This document shows positions 24,710 to 33,537 of a stretch of DNA of 64,000 nucleotides, one piece after another. Location: NCBI GenBank assembly GCA_942493375.1, contig OW818698.1, positions 1,674,001 through 1,738,000 on the forward strand. The letters are read 5' to 3'. The stretch is from G942493375 sp942493375 (GTDB lineage Bacteria > Armatimonadota > UBA5829). Numbering within the stretch: position 1 is the first letter of the stretch; each line of letters opens with the position of its first letter. The position numbers were made by a program, and so were the translations under genes. The notes below the pieces were generated by a model, which ran no database searches, was not told the DNA's origin, and saw only the letters and a program-made list of their open reading frames with translations.

Positions 24710-26965
24710 TTACTTCGCAGCCAGCGCTTCAAGTGCCATAAGTCTGAGCTTTTCTATATCTTTCCCATCTTTGTAGGCTTTAATGACTTTCTTGAAAACC
24801 TCAGGTTTCTGCTTTGAAAGCAGGCTCAGCAGGCGATAGTCTTCCCAGCCTTCGCGGAAGGCTTCGGCGTGCCTGGTAGGTACTGGTCCCCTTGGTCCGG
24901 GGTAGACAACCTGGTAGTCCGGAAGGTTTTCTGCAGACATGAAACCCTCATCGAAATCGTTCCAGGGGTTTCCTCTGGGAGCAAAGTAGGAGTAGTACCC
25001 CCAGCCATTCCAACCCAGGCTGATGGCTCTCCATGCAAACCTACGATATTCTTCAATGATATCCCGTCTCTCACTCTTTGCGTGATGAGATGATACGCTG
25101 TAATAAGCGTCCACAAACCTCTTGTGACCGAATAGCTTGGCTGACTCCGGCCTGTTGTCCAGGTGCAGAAAGAGTGGACAGGAGACATCGATGGTCTCGT
25201 TATACCAGGGGGACAGGATCTTATAGACATCCTTGTCCGGACTGATTGCACCGTTTTCAAACCCTACCCAGAAGGATGGGTTGCAATAGATGTTAACTTT
25301 GGGGTCAGCCTTACGGATAATCCGGCAGAATGCCCCGTAAACTTCAGCATTTCCCATTCCAGGCTCATCAGTCAATTCAACATACCATTCATCGTATTTC
25401 AACCCAAGCTCCCGGGCTTTCTTTACGTGCCCTTGAATGATACCGATTACCTCTTTTTCCACTTCCGGGGTTATCTGGTCAGGTTTGAAACTACCGCCAT
25501 ATATCTTGTGCCCGTAGTCGCCGATGCCCCATATGTGATAGATTGCTTTGCATTTCTTGCGCGCGGCTTCTGCAGGTGTGCCTTTGTCAGGCCAACCGTT
25601 CCAGACGTTTATCCCGAGTGAAGTCTTGTAGTCGACCTCTCTCTCCATTCGATCAGAATACTCGAATGGGAACATATTGGTAGTCCCACTCCAGCTCTGC
25701 AGCCACAACTTGGGATTCGGGAGCTTCACGTCCAGGACTTTGACTCTCACAATTTGAGGAGTTCCGCCATCGTATGTGAGTTTGGCTTCATAGACACCGG
25801 GTTTCGCCATATCGGCTTTGACAGTCACCCAGAATACTGCAGACCCTGCAGCAGATAGCGTGACATCGGGAAAGTCCATAATACCTGCGCCATTAGTCAG
25901 GAACTTCTGCATAAAGGTTTTTCCAAGCATATTGTCCTTGGAAAACAGAGGACCAATGACTACTCCATGCCACCGTGAAGGTATCGCTCCCCCAACTCTG
26001 AGTTCTCCGGAGATACCCTTGGCATTGCCCATTCCCGGAATTGGCCTGAACGCAGAAAGAGAGACCTTGACTTTGGTCGGTGCATTGATTGATGTATTGG
26101 TCAGTGCAAATGCGGAACACTCAGATTCGTTCCTGGCCATCACTATCTCAACCGGCTTTCCTATATCTTTAGCCTTTGGAAGAATGGGTTTCCCTGAGAG
26201 AGTTCCCCAAGTCTCCAGTGCAGACCAGACAGCTGGTTTTTCACCAGCTTTTCCGAGCTCAGTCTTCCAGACAAAAAACTGCGAATCCGTGCAGGCTGTT
26301 GATTGTATGCCAGGAATGCCTTCCAGGGCGATACCATTAGCTATAGGCTGTGCAACAGTCGGCTTGAGATACTCAGGAGTATGGTCAGACGCATCAGCAT
26401 CCCCCCACGCCAGAACTTCATCAAGGTAGGTCACATTGCCTGCATCAACAGTCAGCTTGATATATCTTCCAGACGGTTTACCAGGCACTTTGATACGTTG
26501 TAGCATGCTGTCTGCACAATTTTCCATCGAGAGCTGAGCAATACTCTTCCACGAAAGACTGTCCGTTGAGATCTCAACCTTTACATTTGTCTTCTGGCTC
26601 TTCGTTATAAGATCGATTTCATTGAACACGCACAATCGTTTGAAGTCCATGGTTACCACAAGAGGCTTTCCAACGATTCCTACTGGAGCCCACCAGTTGC
26701 CGGAGTAATACCCATCCAGTAACCTGCGACCAAACTTTGTCCTGTCTTCCTTATATATATCTGCCGGGGTATCCGGTTGAGTTTCATATGTGTAGTCTAC
26801 TCCGGTCAGCACACACTCTCCCCAGTAGCCTTCGTTGTCAGTAAGAAGTTTACCTGGAGCACCGTTAGCATCCTTTGATCCATCGAACCAGGTTATCTGA
26901 TCCGCTTTTACACTGACAGCACACACCAGAACCATAAACACAGCAATATAGATCATACTATTCAT
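24710..26965 (-). CDS. Secreted DUF4091 (GH123-related) protein
   Basis: A 751-residue exported protein. The signal peptide ends near VKA|D. Residues about 30-190 form a discoidin/F5-F8-like carbohydrate-binding domain (VKVEISTDSLSWKSIAQL, GRYIKLTVDAG). A central beta-rich region (about 270-410) precedes a barrel with DEWYVELTDEPGMGNAEVY, whose acidic residues are candidates for catalysis as in GH123-type enzymes. The C-terminal DUF4091 part shows WNGWGYYSYFAPRGNPWNDFDEGF split over 640-690 and REGWEDYRLLSLL. It likely removes a sugar such as N-acetylhexosamine from extracellular glycans; the exact substrate is unknown. GAGAGGG lies before the ATG. Confidence 0.82.
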   Translation of the reverse strand: MNSMIYIAVFMVLVCAVSVKADQITWFDGSKDANGAPGKLLTDNEGYWGECVLTGVDYTYETQPDTPADIYKEDRTKFGRRLLDGYYSGNWWAPVGIVGKPLVVTMDFKRLCVFNEIDLITKSQKTNVKVEISTDSLSWKSIAQLSMENCADSMLQRIKVPGKPSGRYIKLTVDAGNVTYLDEVLAWGDADASDHTPEYLKPTVAQPIANGIALEGIPGIQSTACTDSQFFVWKTELGKAGEKPAVWSALETWGTLSGKPILPKAKDIGKPVEIVMARNESECSAFALTNTSINAPTKVKVSLSAFRPIPGMGNAKGISGELRVGGAIPSRWHGVVIGPLFSKDNMLGKTFMQKFLTNGAGIMDFPDVTLSAAGSAVFWVTVKADMAKPGVYEAKLTYDGGTPQIVRVKVLDVKLPNPKLWLQSWSGTTNMFPFEYSDRMEREVDYKTSLGINVWNGWPDKGTPAEAARKKCKAIYHIWGIGDYGHKIYGGSFKPDQITPEVEKEVIGIIQGHVKKARELGLKYDEWYVELTDEPGMGNAEVYGAFCRIIRKADPKVNIYCNPSFWVGFENGAISPDKDVYKILSPWYNETIDVSCPLFLHLDNRPESAKLFGHKRFVDAYYSVSSHHAKSERRDIIEEYRRFAWRAISLGWNGWGYYSYFAPRGNPWNDFDEGFMSAENLPDYQVVYPGPRGPVPTRHAEAFREGWEDYRLLSLLSKQKPEVFKKVIKAYKDGKDIEKLRLMALEALAAK

Positions 26966-27105
26966 ATAGTTTCCCTCTCAACTCTCCACTTAAGACTACC
27001 AACACCCAATTGTCCAATGTTAATTGTCAATTGTCAATTGCATATGTGCTATAATAATAACTGATTGGAATAGTCCAGTATAGTATTTTATGGTGGTGAT
27101 CCAGG

Positions 27106-27549
27106 ATGAAATTATCTACAAGATCGCGTTATGGACTCAGAGCTATGTTGGTGCTGGCTCAGTATGTTGGAGACGAACCCGTGATGACCAAAGAAATTGC
27201 AGACAAACAAAATCTACCTGTTACATATTTGGAACAGCTAATGCTCACGCTCAGAAAGGCTGGGCTGGTAGTCGCAACAAGGGGAGCTAAAGGTGGATAT
27301 GTGCTTTCCAGGAGTGCAGACGATATGACTCTGTGTGATATAGTTGAAGCTCTAGAAGGTCCACTGGACATCGCCGATTGTGCCGATGTAACAAATTGTT
27401 GCCAGGCCCCTGACACCTGCGCCCTTAAAGAAGTGTTTACTGAAGCCAACGATTCTCTCCGACAAGTTTTCAGCAGACGCACACTTGCTCAACTTGCTGA
27501 AGATCAAAGACTCAGAGACGCTGCCGGCTCATCGATGTACTTCATCTAG
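27106..27549 (+). CDS. Rrf2-family regulator with Fe-S type cysteines
   Basis: A 147-residue winged-helix regulator starting MKLSTRSRYGLRAMLVLA, the Rrf2 signature, with the recognition region YLEQLMLTLRKAGLV and GAKGGYVLSR wing. The cysteine region has CADVTNCCQAPDTC, giving the spacing used by IscR/RirA/NsrR proteins to bind a 2Fe-2S or 4Fe-4S cluster. It therefore probably senses iron-sulfur status, NO or sulfur metabolites. GGTGGTGATCC lies before the ATG. No isc/suf genes are adjacent. Its TAG stop lies within the CTAG end of a P2 repeat. Confidence 0.9.
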   Translation: MKLSTRSRYGLRAMLVLAQYVGDEPVMTKEIADKQNLPVTYLEQLMLTLRKAGLVVATRGAKGGYVLSRSADDMTLCDIVEALEGPLDIADCADVTNCCQAPDTCALKEVFTEANDSLRQVFSRRTLAQLAEDQRLRDAAGSSMYFI

Positions 27550-27658
27550 CGCGCATTATTCACCAGACTCTGCTTTCGACCGGCATTAGGGGCGAAAGTG
27601 AGTCAATCACGAAAAATGCGCGCTAGCCCGTGTTATTCACCAGACTTCACTTTTGCAG
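27546..27658. repeat. Palindromic repeat P2, variant copy plus half copy
   Basis: CTAGCGCGCATTATTCA at 27546 pairs with TCACGAAAAATGCGCGCTAG ending 27626; a second left arm, CTAGCCCGTGTTATTCA, starts at 27623 sharing the CTAG and runs into a CTTTTG inner arm. The Rrf2 stop codon is inside the first CTAG. Confidence 0.75.
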
Positions 27659-27723
27659 TGGATAGTGCAGGCCAATAGACCTAATCATAGCGCTCAGTAC
27701 CGTGTCGTTTATAAAGGTGGGAT

Positions 27724-29538
27724 ATGACAACTGACTCAACGTGCAGTCCCGTTCGCCGATTTCATGCTTTAACATTATTTATACTATCCATATTTTTACT
27801 GCAGTATCCGGTGTCAGCTGCACCGGCACAAACGACAGTCCTGCAAAACGCTTCCATAAAGGCAACATTCCAATCAGGCATCCTCACTGGTCTTGTTAAT
27901 CTGCATACCGGAGTGTCTTTGGCTACTCCAACTCATGATTCAACACTACCCACAGTAGATCTGTTTGGAGACGGGCAGACATATGATTTAGATTCTGCTC
28001 GTATCTCCTTTAATCAAACAACCGATAGACTTTCCTGCAAATACTCTTTTCCGGACAACACACTGCTTAAAGTAGAATGGAAATTAGACAGATCCGGAGA
28101 CTTGGTCCTCAAAATGTCTGCCAGGTCAACAAAACCTGTTCATCAGATCAGAGCAACTCTCTTTGGACTTGATATAGCCAGACATAAACTTGTAACAGTG
28201 ACAAATTTCGGAATAGGCATGGTCACACGCGCTCCCTATACAGATAGATCGGACGTTTCCACAGACGAAAGCACGGACTGGCCGGATTACTATTATGTCC
28301 AGCCGCTGGTTGCTCTGTTTGAGGGAAGTACTGGAGGGTTCTTTGTGGAGGGAAGATACAAGGATATCGGCCCTTCCAGAGTAGTTGCCCGGGGAAATGG
28401 GCAGTCAGCGGACCTGGTGTTTTCAAAACTCTACGCTCAAGCTTCAGACAAACTGGATATGTATGAGATCCGGATAAGGTCATATGAGGGGAACTGGTAC
28501 AAGGCTGCTGACCCGTTTGTGCAGTGGATGGAACACGGCCAGGGATTCGTGCCATTGGAAAAGCAGACACCTAAATGGATCAACACAATCTCCGGACAGA
28601 CATACAACGACCCCCAGTGGGACCCGGCAGGCGCTACCAAGAAACTTGATGACATAGCTAAAGTCCTTGTACCATCCAAGACCATTATAGGCAAGACATC
28701 TGAATGGAGACTGCCCAAGTGGGGATTTGATCAAGGTTGGGGAGATTATTCATTCAGTGATGATGTTAAGGCATACTTCAAACATGCTAAGGAACTCGGA
28801 TTTCACACTGCAGTGCATTTTAATTCATCGGGGATATATCTTGGATTTAAAGACCTGATCACCAGATTTGAACCAGGACTGCGTCCCAAAGGCACAAACC
28901 CGGACGGCACAGTCAAATACTACGGTTACAACGGCGAATGGGGTAACGCCTACGGACCGGTGACCTTTGTCTGGTGCTCTCATGCTTATCAACCGTTCAA
29001 TGATTTTATGATGGAATGGATAGATAAAGTAGTCGAAGCAGGTGTGGATATTATCTATCTGGATGAAGCAATGGCCCCAACCGGCCGGTTCCTGGTCAAC
29101 GGCAAGACTTCAATCCAGGGAAGCATCGACTTCATGAAACAGATACGCTCCCGGCACCCTAATGTCGCGGTAATGACCGAACAGATCAACCCTATGTGCA
29201 AGAACGCATCATTCGCACTGACCTCACACGACCTCGGGCACCCGTTGAGCGGATACATCACGCGCAAGTTCACCAAAATCATCAACTGGTATGGTCAGTA
29301 TGAACTCTCTGATCCCAAAGCACTGGAGTCCTACTGGTTATGGCAGGGAAACAGAATCCCGGGATGGGGCGGTAGTGAAATGTGGGGGAATATTGCAAAG
29401 ACTTTCCAGAAATATGACCTGCAAACAGCCCCCGAAATCCCGCTTAAACCAGGCCAGTTATCCGCATACAAAGGCAAAAACGGGATTACAGCATTTTACG
29501 AAAAGACACCCAACGGGATGGAACTGGTAGTCAAGTAG
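27724..29538 (+). CDS. Secreted DUF6259-like glycoside hydrolase
   Basis: A 604-residue exported protein. After a signal peptide (about 32 residues ending SAA), a beta-sandwich region (about 35-270) is followed by a TIM barrel from about 285 with GFDQGWGDYSF, LGFHTAVHFNSSG, VDIIYLDEAMAP and VMTEQINPMC. The layout matches DUF6259-type proteins, distantly related to GH101 endo-alpha-N-acetylgalactosaminidases. The Asp in YLDEA is a good nucleophile candidate. AAGGTGGG precedes ATG 27724. The C-terminus near 29538 is short compared with full GH101 enzymes but looks intact. An IS1182 element begins 26 bases after the stop. Confidence 0.72.
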   Translation: MTTDSTCSPVRRFHALTLFILSIFLLQYPVSAAPAQTTVLQNASIKATFQSGILTGLVNLHTGVSLATPTHDSTLPTVDLFGDGQTYDLDSARISFNQTTDRLSCKYSFPDNTLLKVEWKLDRSGDLVLKMSARSTKPVHQIRATLFGLDIARHKLVTVTNFGIGMVTRAPYTDRSDVSTDESTDWPDYYYVQPLVALFEGSTGGFFVEGRYKDIGPSRVVARGNGQSADLVFSKLYAQASDKLDMYEIRIRSYEGNWYKAADPFVQWMEHGQGFVPLEKQTPKWINTISGQTYNDPQWDPAGATKKLDDIAKVLVPSKTIIGKTSEWRLPKWGFDQGWGDYSFSDDVKAYFKHAKELGFHTAVHFNSSGIYLGFKDLITRFEPGLRPKGTNPDGTVKYYGYNGEWGNAYGPVTFVWCSHAYQPFNDFMMEWIDKVVEAGVDIIYLDEAMAPTGRFLVNGKTSIQGSIDFMKQIRSRHPNVAVMTEQINPMCKNASFALTSHDLGHPLSGYITRKFTKIINWYGQYELSDPKALESYWLWQGNRIPGWGGSEMWGNIAKTFQKYDLQTAPEIPLKPGQLSAYKGKNGITAFYEKTPNGMELVVK

Positions 29539-29563
29539 CATCCGTAGGGGAGGCTCTCCGGAA

Positions 29564-31211
29564 GCTGTCCCAAAAGCCCTCCCGAATCGTTGTTAAGTTA
29601 TTCTAGGGGTACGGATCAGGAAAACAGTATATTAATACTCAATTAATAGCAGTATATATCGGCTATTTATAGGGTTTTCAGTCCGTATCCTCTATCTATA
29701 TGGTTCCTAATACCTCTTTTGGAGCATATTGGACAATTTTACGTAAGTTGTGACCTATGCATCCGAGTAGATATTCTATTCTGGCCCCGTCTTTACCCTT
29801 GAGCAGAAATCGCCAAAGACCTTTGTTGAATTTGATGTCAGCATGAACTGGTTCCACAATTTGCTTTCGCCACCTGTATATCTGTTTGGCAGCTTCTGTC
29901 TGCATTTTGGCAAGCATCTTTTTCTGTGGTTCGTCGTGTACTCTTCTCCAGACTTCTTTTACCCGGTTCTTCTCTCCGCAGCAAAGCTGCCTCACTGGAC
30001 ACCCAGAACAGCTATGGCGATATATCCTGTAAGTGTTATCATACTTGATTCTTGTTGAACGAAAAGTCAATCGCATATTGCCTGGGCAAATATATTCATC
30101 GCTGCTTTCATCATATTTGAAGCCCTTGGCGCTATTTGTGTATATGGGCATGTAGACATCTAAACCATTCTCTTCGATATATTCCAGAGCTTTTTTACTA
30201 TTATAGCCTCCATCCACCGTCACGCATTCAGGTTTCTTGCCGGTAACACTTTTCAGCTCCTCTAGCATTACAGGAAGTTGATAGTTGTCGGATTCCTCCT
30301 GGGCTATATCTGCAGCTGCTATTATCTGATGCTCTTTGTCCACGACTGCCTGGGCGTTGTATGCAGGTCTGTTGCCCGCACGGGTCTTCATCACACGACT
30401 TTCAGGATCTGTTACACATATCGTTTCGCGGTCAGAATCTTCTAGCTTCTTCCGCGCTTCTTCGAGCAATTTTTTGCGATTCTCAGCATTCTTGAGGGCG
30501 TTGGGTAACTCGTTTCCACGAGCATCTCCGTAAAGCTTATCTTCCTCAAGGTCTTCTTTTTCGGCTTGCTCTAGAATCGATGTTATCTGCTTATCAATAC
30601 ATTCCAACTCATTATCGAGCCGCCCTTTCTTAAATGTATTCTTGCCGGAGACATTAGCTTCTATCTTTGTCACATCCAGAGATACGTGCTCAAGTAAAAC
30701 AAGCCCACACTCCATACACATACGCACTATGTCTGTGAAAATCTTTTTGATTTCCGGCCCATGACCACGTCTAAACCTGCTGATAGTCCGAAAGTCAGGG
30801 CGGTTCATCTGAGCAATATACATATACCTCACGTCATTGTGCAGTATATAATCCAGTTTTCTACTACTTACTAAACCTTGGCTATAGCCATAGATAAGAA
30901 CTTTCATCAAAATCCTTGGGTCATAACTAGGTGCGCCACCACCCTTGCAGGCACTCAATAGGTAATCAAGATTCATATCGTCAAGAATCTTATTGATCAC
31001 TCTCACAGAGTCATCTTTAGATACAAAATCCTCTACACTGGGTGGCAGAAGCATTAACTGGTCTCTTGCTACAGAATCCCTGATCTTCTTCATTTTTGGC
31101 GAACTCCTAAACATGCTACACTAATATAGAATTCGCCAAACAAGCTCAAATATCCTTTAACTATTTTATTGAGGCATATATTCTCTGTATATGCCGGACT
31201 TTTGGGACAGC
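29564..31211 (-). mobile_element. IS1182-family insertion sequence, complete copy
   Basis: A 1648-bp element bounded by terminal inverted repeats GCTGTCCCAAAAGCCC (left) and GCTGTCCCAAAAGTCC (right, reversed), 15 of 16 matching. It carries one transposase gene. A second copy, identical in the parts I compared except for one small indel, starts at 62708. Both ends abut a GTAGGGG/GGGAGG type palindrome. Confidence 0.92.
29696..31114 (-). CDS. IS1182-family transposase
   Basis: A 472-residue DDE transposase. Residues about 15-100 are the DUF772-type N-terminal domain. The RNase-H-like core shows the first Asp in SLDVTKIEAN, the second in TVDGGYNSKK, and the Glu in QIVEPVHADIKFNKG. Between them is a Cys-rich segment (CSGCPVRQLCCGEK) typical of the family. 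The frame is intact, so this copy may be active. The start has no convincing ribosome site within the first bases, as is common for IS genes. Confidence 0.93.
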   Translation of the reverse strand: MFRSSPKMKKIRDSVARDQLMLLPPSVEDFVSKDDSVRVINKILDDMNLDYLLSACKGGGAPSYDPRILMKVLIYGYSQGLVSSRKLDYILHNDVRYMYIAQMNRPDFRTISRFRRGHGPEIKKIFTDIVRMCMECGLVLLEHVSLDVTKIEANVSGKNTFKKGRLDNELECIDKQITSILEQAEKEDLEEDKLYGDARGNELPNALKNAENRKKLLEEARKKLEDSDRETICVTDPESRVMKTRAGNRPAYNAQAVVDKEHQIIAAADIAQEESDNYQLPVMLEELKSVTGKKPECVTVDGGYNSKKALEYIEENGLDVYMPIYTNSAKGFKYDESSDEYICPGNMRLTFRSTRIKYDNTYRIYRHSCSGCPVRQLCCGEKNRVKEVWRRVHDEPQKKMLAKMQTEAAKQIYRWRKQIVEPVHADIKFNKGLWRFLLKGKDGARIEYLLGCIGHNLRKIVQYAPKEVLGTI

Positions 31212-31259
31212 CTCTCCACGGCCTCCCGCTTCGGGCGACCGCAGAGGGTCGCCCCTACG
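31212..31259. repeat. GTAGGGG-type palindrome flanking the IS
   Basis: Holds GGGCGACC...GGTCGCCC as an 8-bp hairpin and reads, on the minus strand, CGTAGGGGCGACCC then GGGAGGCCGTGGAGAG up to the IS end. A diverged version precedes the second IS copy (62652-62707). Confidence 0.65.
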
Positions 31260-31268
31260 AAATATATG

Positions 31269-32612
31269 CTATTTCTCCAGCCTCTTTATCTGAATGGAAG
31301 CTTTACGGGCTATTTCTTTATCGGAACCATCAGTGGATTTGCGATAAGCTTCCAGTGCTCTAGGGATTCGCCCGAGTTTTTCTTCTAGTTCTCCCAGTCT
31401 ATACCAGGTCTTTTGGTCCACCTTCTGCATTGTATGCAGTTTTTCTGCAAGAGTGATTGCAGCTGACTTATCTCCCGCTTTAACACGCTGTTCCAACGTA
31501 GTAATCATCCCAAATGGAGTTTCATTAGTCCGTAGATTCAAGTCAGCCATTCTCATAGGTGCTCCTGCCGACAAAGAGTAATCACCTGTTACCTTATCTA
31601 CCGCTGGAGCTCCCATACCAGGCATGCCAGGTGCTCCTACCATCTTGGAAGCCGCTTTGACAGCGTCAACAGATTCACTCATCGCTGCCCCACCAAGACC
31701 TCCAGGCATAGTCTGGGCACCTAACGTGGCAGCCTTGGCAACTTCAGAGAATGTTTGAGGAGATTCCAGTTTCATATCCATCAGAGTGTTAGCAGAAGGC
31801 GCAGGCACAACTATATTCATCTGATCACTGGCTTGTTCTTTCCCAAGATATCCATCGCCAGGGAATGGAGCAGCTTTGGCCATCTTTGCAGGTCCATTTG
31901 CAGCTTCCAACCGGGTCTTTGTTAGAATGCTGGGATCCAGTGTTGGAGGAGCTACATTCAGCTTGATTTCGGGTTCAATGCGTCTGGTTTCTCCCTTTTC
32001 TATTAAAGTATCCCGGTCTACTGTTGAGTAATTACGGACAACCGGAACCTTTGCTATCATAACAGACGCAGCCGGTTTGGACTTTCTCAATCTGAGGGTC
32101 GGTGTATTTATTTTGGTATTTGAATGAAACTCTCCTGCCATTCCTACCCCTCCGCTTGGAGAAGCAGGAGCCATCTGGGGTGCTAGCCCCCCCATACCTG
32201 GCATTCCAGGCATGCCTTTCATACCAGGAGCAGCAAGCATGTCCCGGGACGTTGTTTTTGTTGCTACCATCATTTGTCTGGAGGACTGGTAGTACTTCGG
32301 AATTATAGCAATTCCTATGAGCAACATAGCTACAGCACCAATAGCAGGGGCGGTTTTCCACCAGGGTTTGGAAATTCGCGCAGTTTGTTCCGGTTGAATT
32401 TGAGCACTTACCCTTGCCCAAAGGTCGGTAGCTGGTTCAACCGCTTCAGGAGCAGCGCTCTGCAGGACTCTCTGCATCCTGCCGATAACTTTGCATTCCT
32501 CACGGCATGATTCACACGAAGTCAGGTGCTGCTCGAATTGGAGTTTAGTTGCCCCATCCAGCATTCCTTCTATATATGGCATCATATGCTTTTTTGCAGC
32601 CCGACAATTCAT
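31269..32612 (-). CDS. Anti-sigma factor, zf-HC2 type, with Gly-Met-Pro-rich exported part
   Basis: A 447-residue membrane anti-sigma factor. The N-terminal zinc-finger (ZAS) motif is H29-x3-C33-x2-C36 with Cys3 nearby, followed by one transmembrane helix at about 88-106. The outer part is long and odd: a GMKGMPGMPGMGG stretch near 130-142, a second GAPGMPGMG, then a C-terminal helical region (LEQRVKAGDKSAAITLAEKL, SIQIKRLEK) resembling a TPR-like segment. It should bind the ECF sigma factor encoded 57 bases upstream and release it on an envelope signal. The Met-rich patches could bind copper or act as flexible spacers; this is speculation. Confidence 0.85.
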   Translation of the reverse strand: MNCRAAKKHMMPYIEGMLDGATKLQFEQHLTSCESCREECKVIGRMQRVLQSAAPEAVEPATDLWARVSAQIQPEQTARISKPWWKTAPAIGAVAMLLIGIAIIPKYYQSSRQMMVATKTTSRDMLAAPGMKGMPGMPGMGGLAPQMAPASPSGGVGMAGEFHSNTKINTPTLRLRKSKPAASVMIAKVPVVRNYSTVDRDTLIEKGETRRIEPEIKLNVAPPTLDPSILTKTRLEAANGPAKMAKAAPFPGDGYLGKEQASDQMNIVVPAPSANTLMDMKLESPQTFSEVAKAATLGAQTMPGGLGGAAMSESVDAVKAASKMVGAPGMPGMGAPAVDKVTGDYSLSAGAPMRMADLNLRTNETPFGMITTLEQRVKAGDKSAAITLAEKLHTMQKVDQKTWYRLGELEEKLGRIPRALEAYRKSTDGSDKEIARKASIQIKRLEK

Positions 32613-32669
32613 ACTACTTCACCAGGGATGCAGTCAACGTATACCCACGTTATCCATGAATGATGTGGG

Positions 32670-33353
32670 TTAACCATTTCCATCGACCAGCCAATCCAAA
32701 CGTCCCCTTAACTTAGTGCACGCATAATGCAATCTTGACCAAACGGTACCTACAGAACAACCCAGTGTCTCAGCTGTCTGTTCACAGCTCAGCCCCGAAA
32801 AATAATGGAGTATAACAACCAACCTGTGCTTCTCCGGTAACTCAGCCACAGCTCTTCGAACAGCTTCCTGGGATTCTTTTTTGTTTATGATAGAATCCGG
32901 CCTTAATCCCTCAGGAGATGCAAGAGTATCAACCAGCCGCATATCGGGATCATCCAGAGAAGCTGCAGCTCTGCGAGCACGCTTGGTAGAGAACCTTGTG
33001 GCTTTGTTGACTGCTATACGATAGAGCCATGTGGAGAATGAAGAGTTTCCTCTGAAAGATGCAATTGACTTGAAAGCCTGGGCAAAAACCTCGGTGGCGA
33101 CGTCATCCGCATCGTCTCTGTCAGTTGTTATTCGAGAGACGATTGAATACACCATACCCTGGTGACGGCGGACAAGTTCGCTGTAGGCTCCAGTGTCTCC
33201 AGCGGTAACTCTGCGCACCAGTTCGGTGTCTGTCTGTGCGGACTCCAGTCCGGAGTTAGTGGTTTCTACCGGCGTTATTGTTCCCTCACAAAACCCCAGC
33301 CGCGGCCATATCAAATGACCGACAGGCAGTCTTTTAATGATTGTCGTTTCCAT
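32670..33353 (-). CDS. ECF sigma-70 factor
   Basis: A sigma factor of about 227 residues in the form used here. Region 2 runs from ELVRRHQGMVYSIVSRI through DADDVATEVFAQAFKSI and FSTWLYRIAVNKA; region 4 has LPEKHRLVVILHYFSGLSCEQTAETLGCSVGTVWSRL, here quoted in two pieces: LPEKHRLVVILHYF and GCSVGTVWSRL. It directs RNA polymerase to stress promoters and is paired with the anti-sigma gene 57 bases downstream. The start is uncertain: an ATG at 33353 is my choice, but the frame stays open to a TTG at 33425 and no ribosome site is clear. Confidence 0.88.
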   Translation of the reverse strand: METTIIKRLPVGHLIWPRLGFCEGTITPVETTNSGLESAQTDTELVRRVTAGDTGAYSELVRRHQGMVYSIVSRITTDRDDADDVATEVFAQAFKSIASFRGNSSFSTWLYRIAVNKATRFSTKRARRAAASLDDPDMRLVDTLASPEGLRPDSIINKKESQEAVRRAVAELPEKHRLVVILHYFSGLSCEQTAETLGCSVGTVWSRLHYACTKLRGRLDWLVDGNG

Positions 33354-33537
33354 TCTACCACAGCTTTCGACTAAATACAGCACATTACTCTGGTTCCACA
33401 TCGGAGAATGCAGTTCCGAGATCAATCCCCCTACCCCCCTTCGCCAAGTGGAATGGGTTGTGCGCTGCTCCAGGGTGGAATTGTATACTGATTCTATCCA
33501 CTTACATGTACTTAGATACCCAAGCTTCGCTGAAGCT

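Noticed and set aside
25818..26429. 203-codon plus-strand frame opposite the DUF4091 gene
   Set aside because: No domain or start signal; shadow of the real gene.
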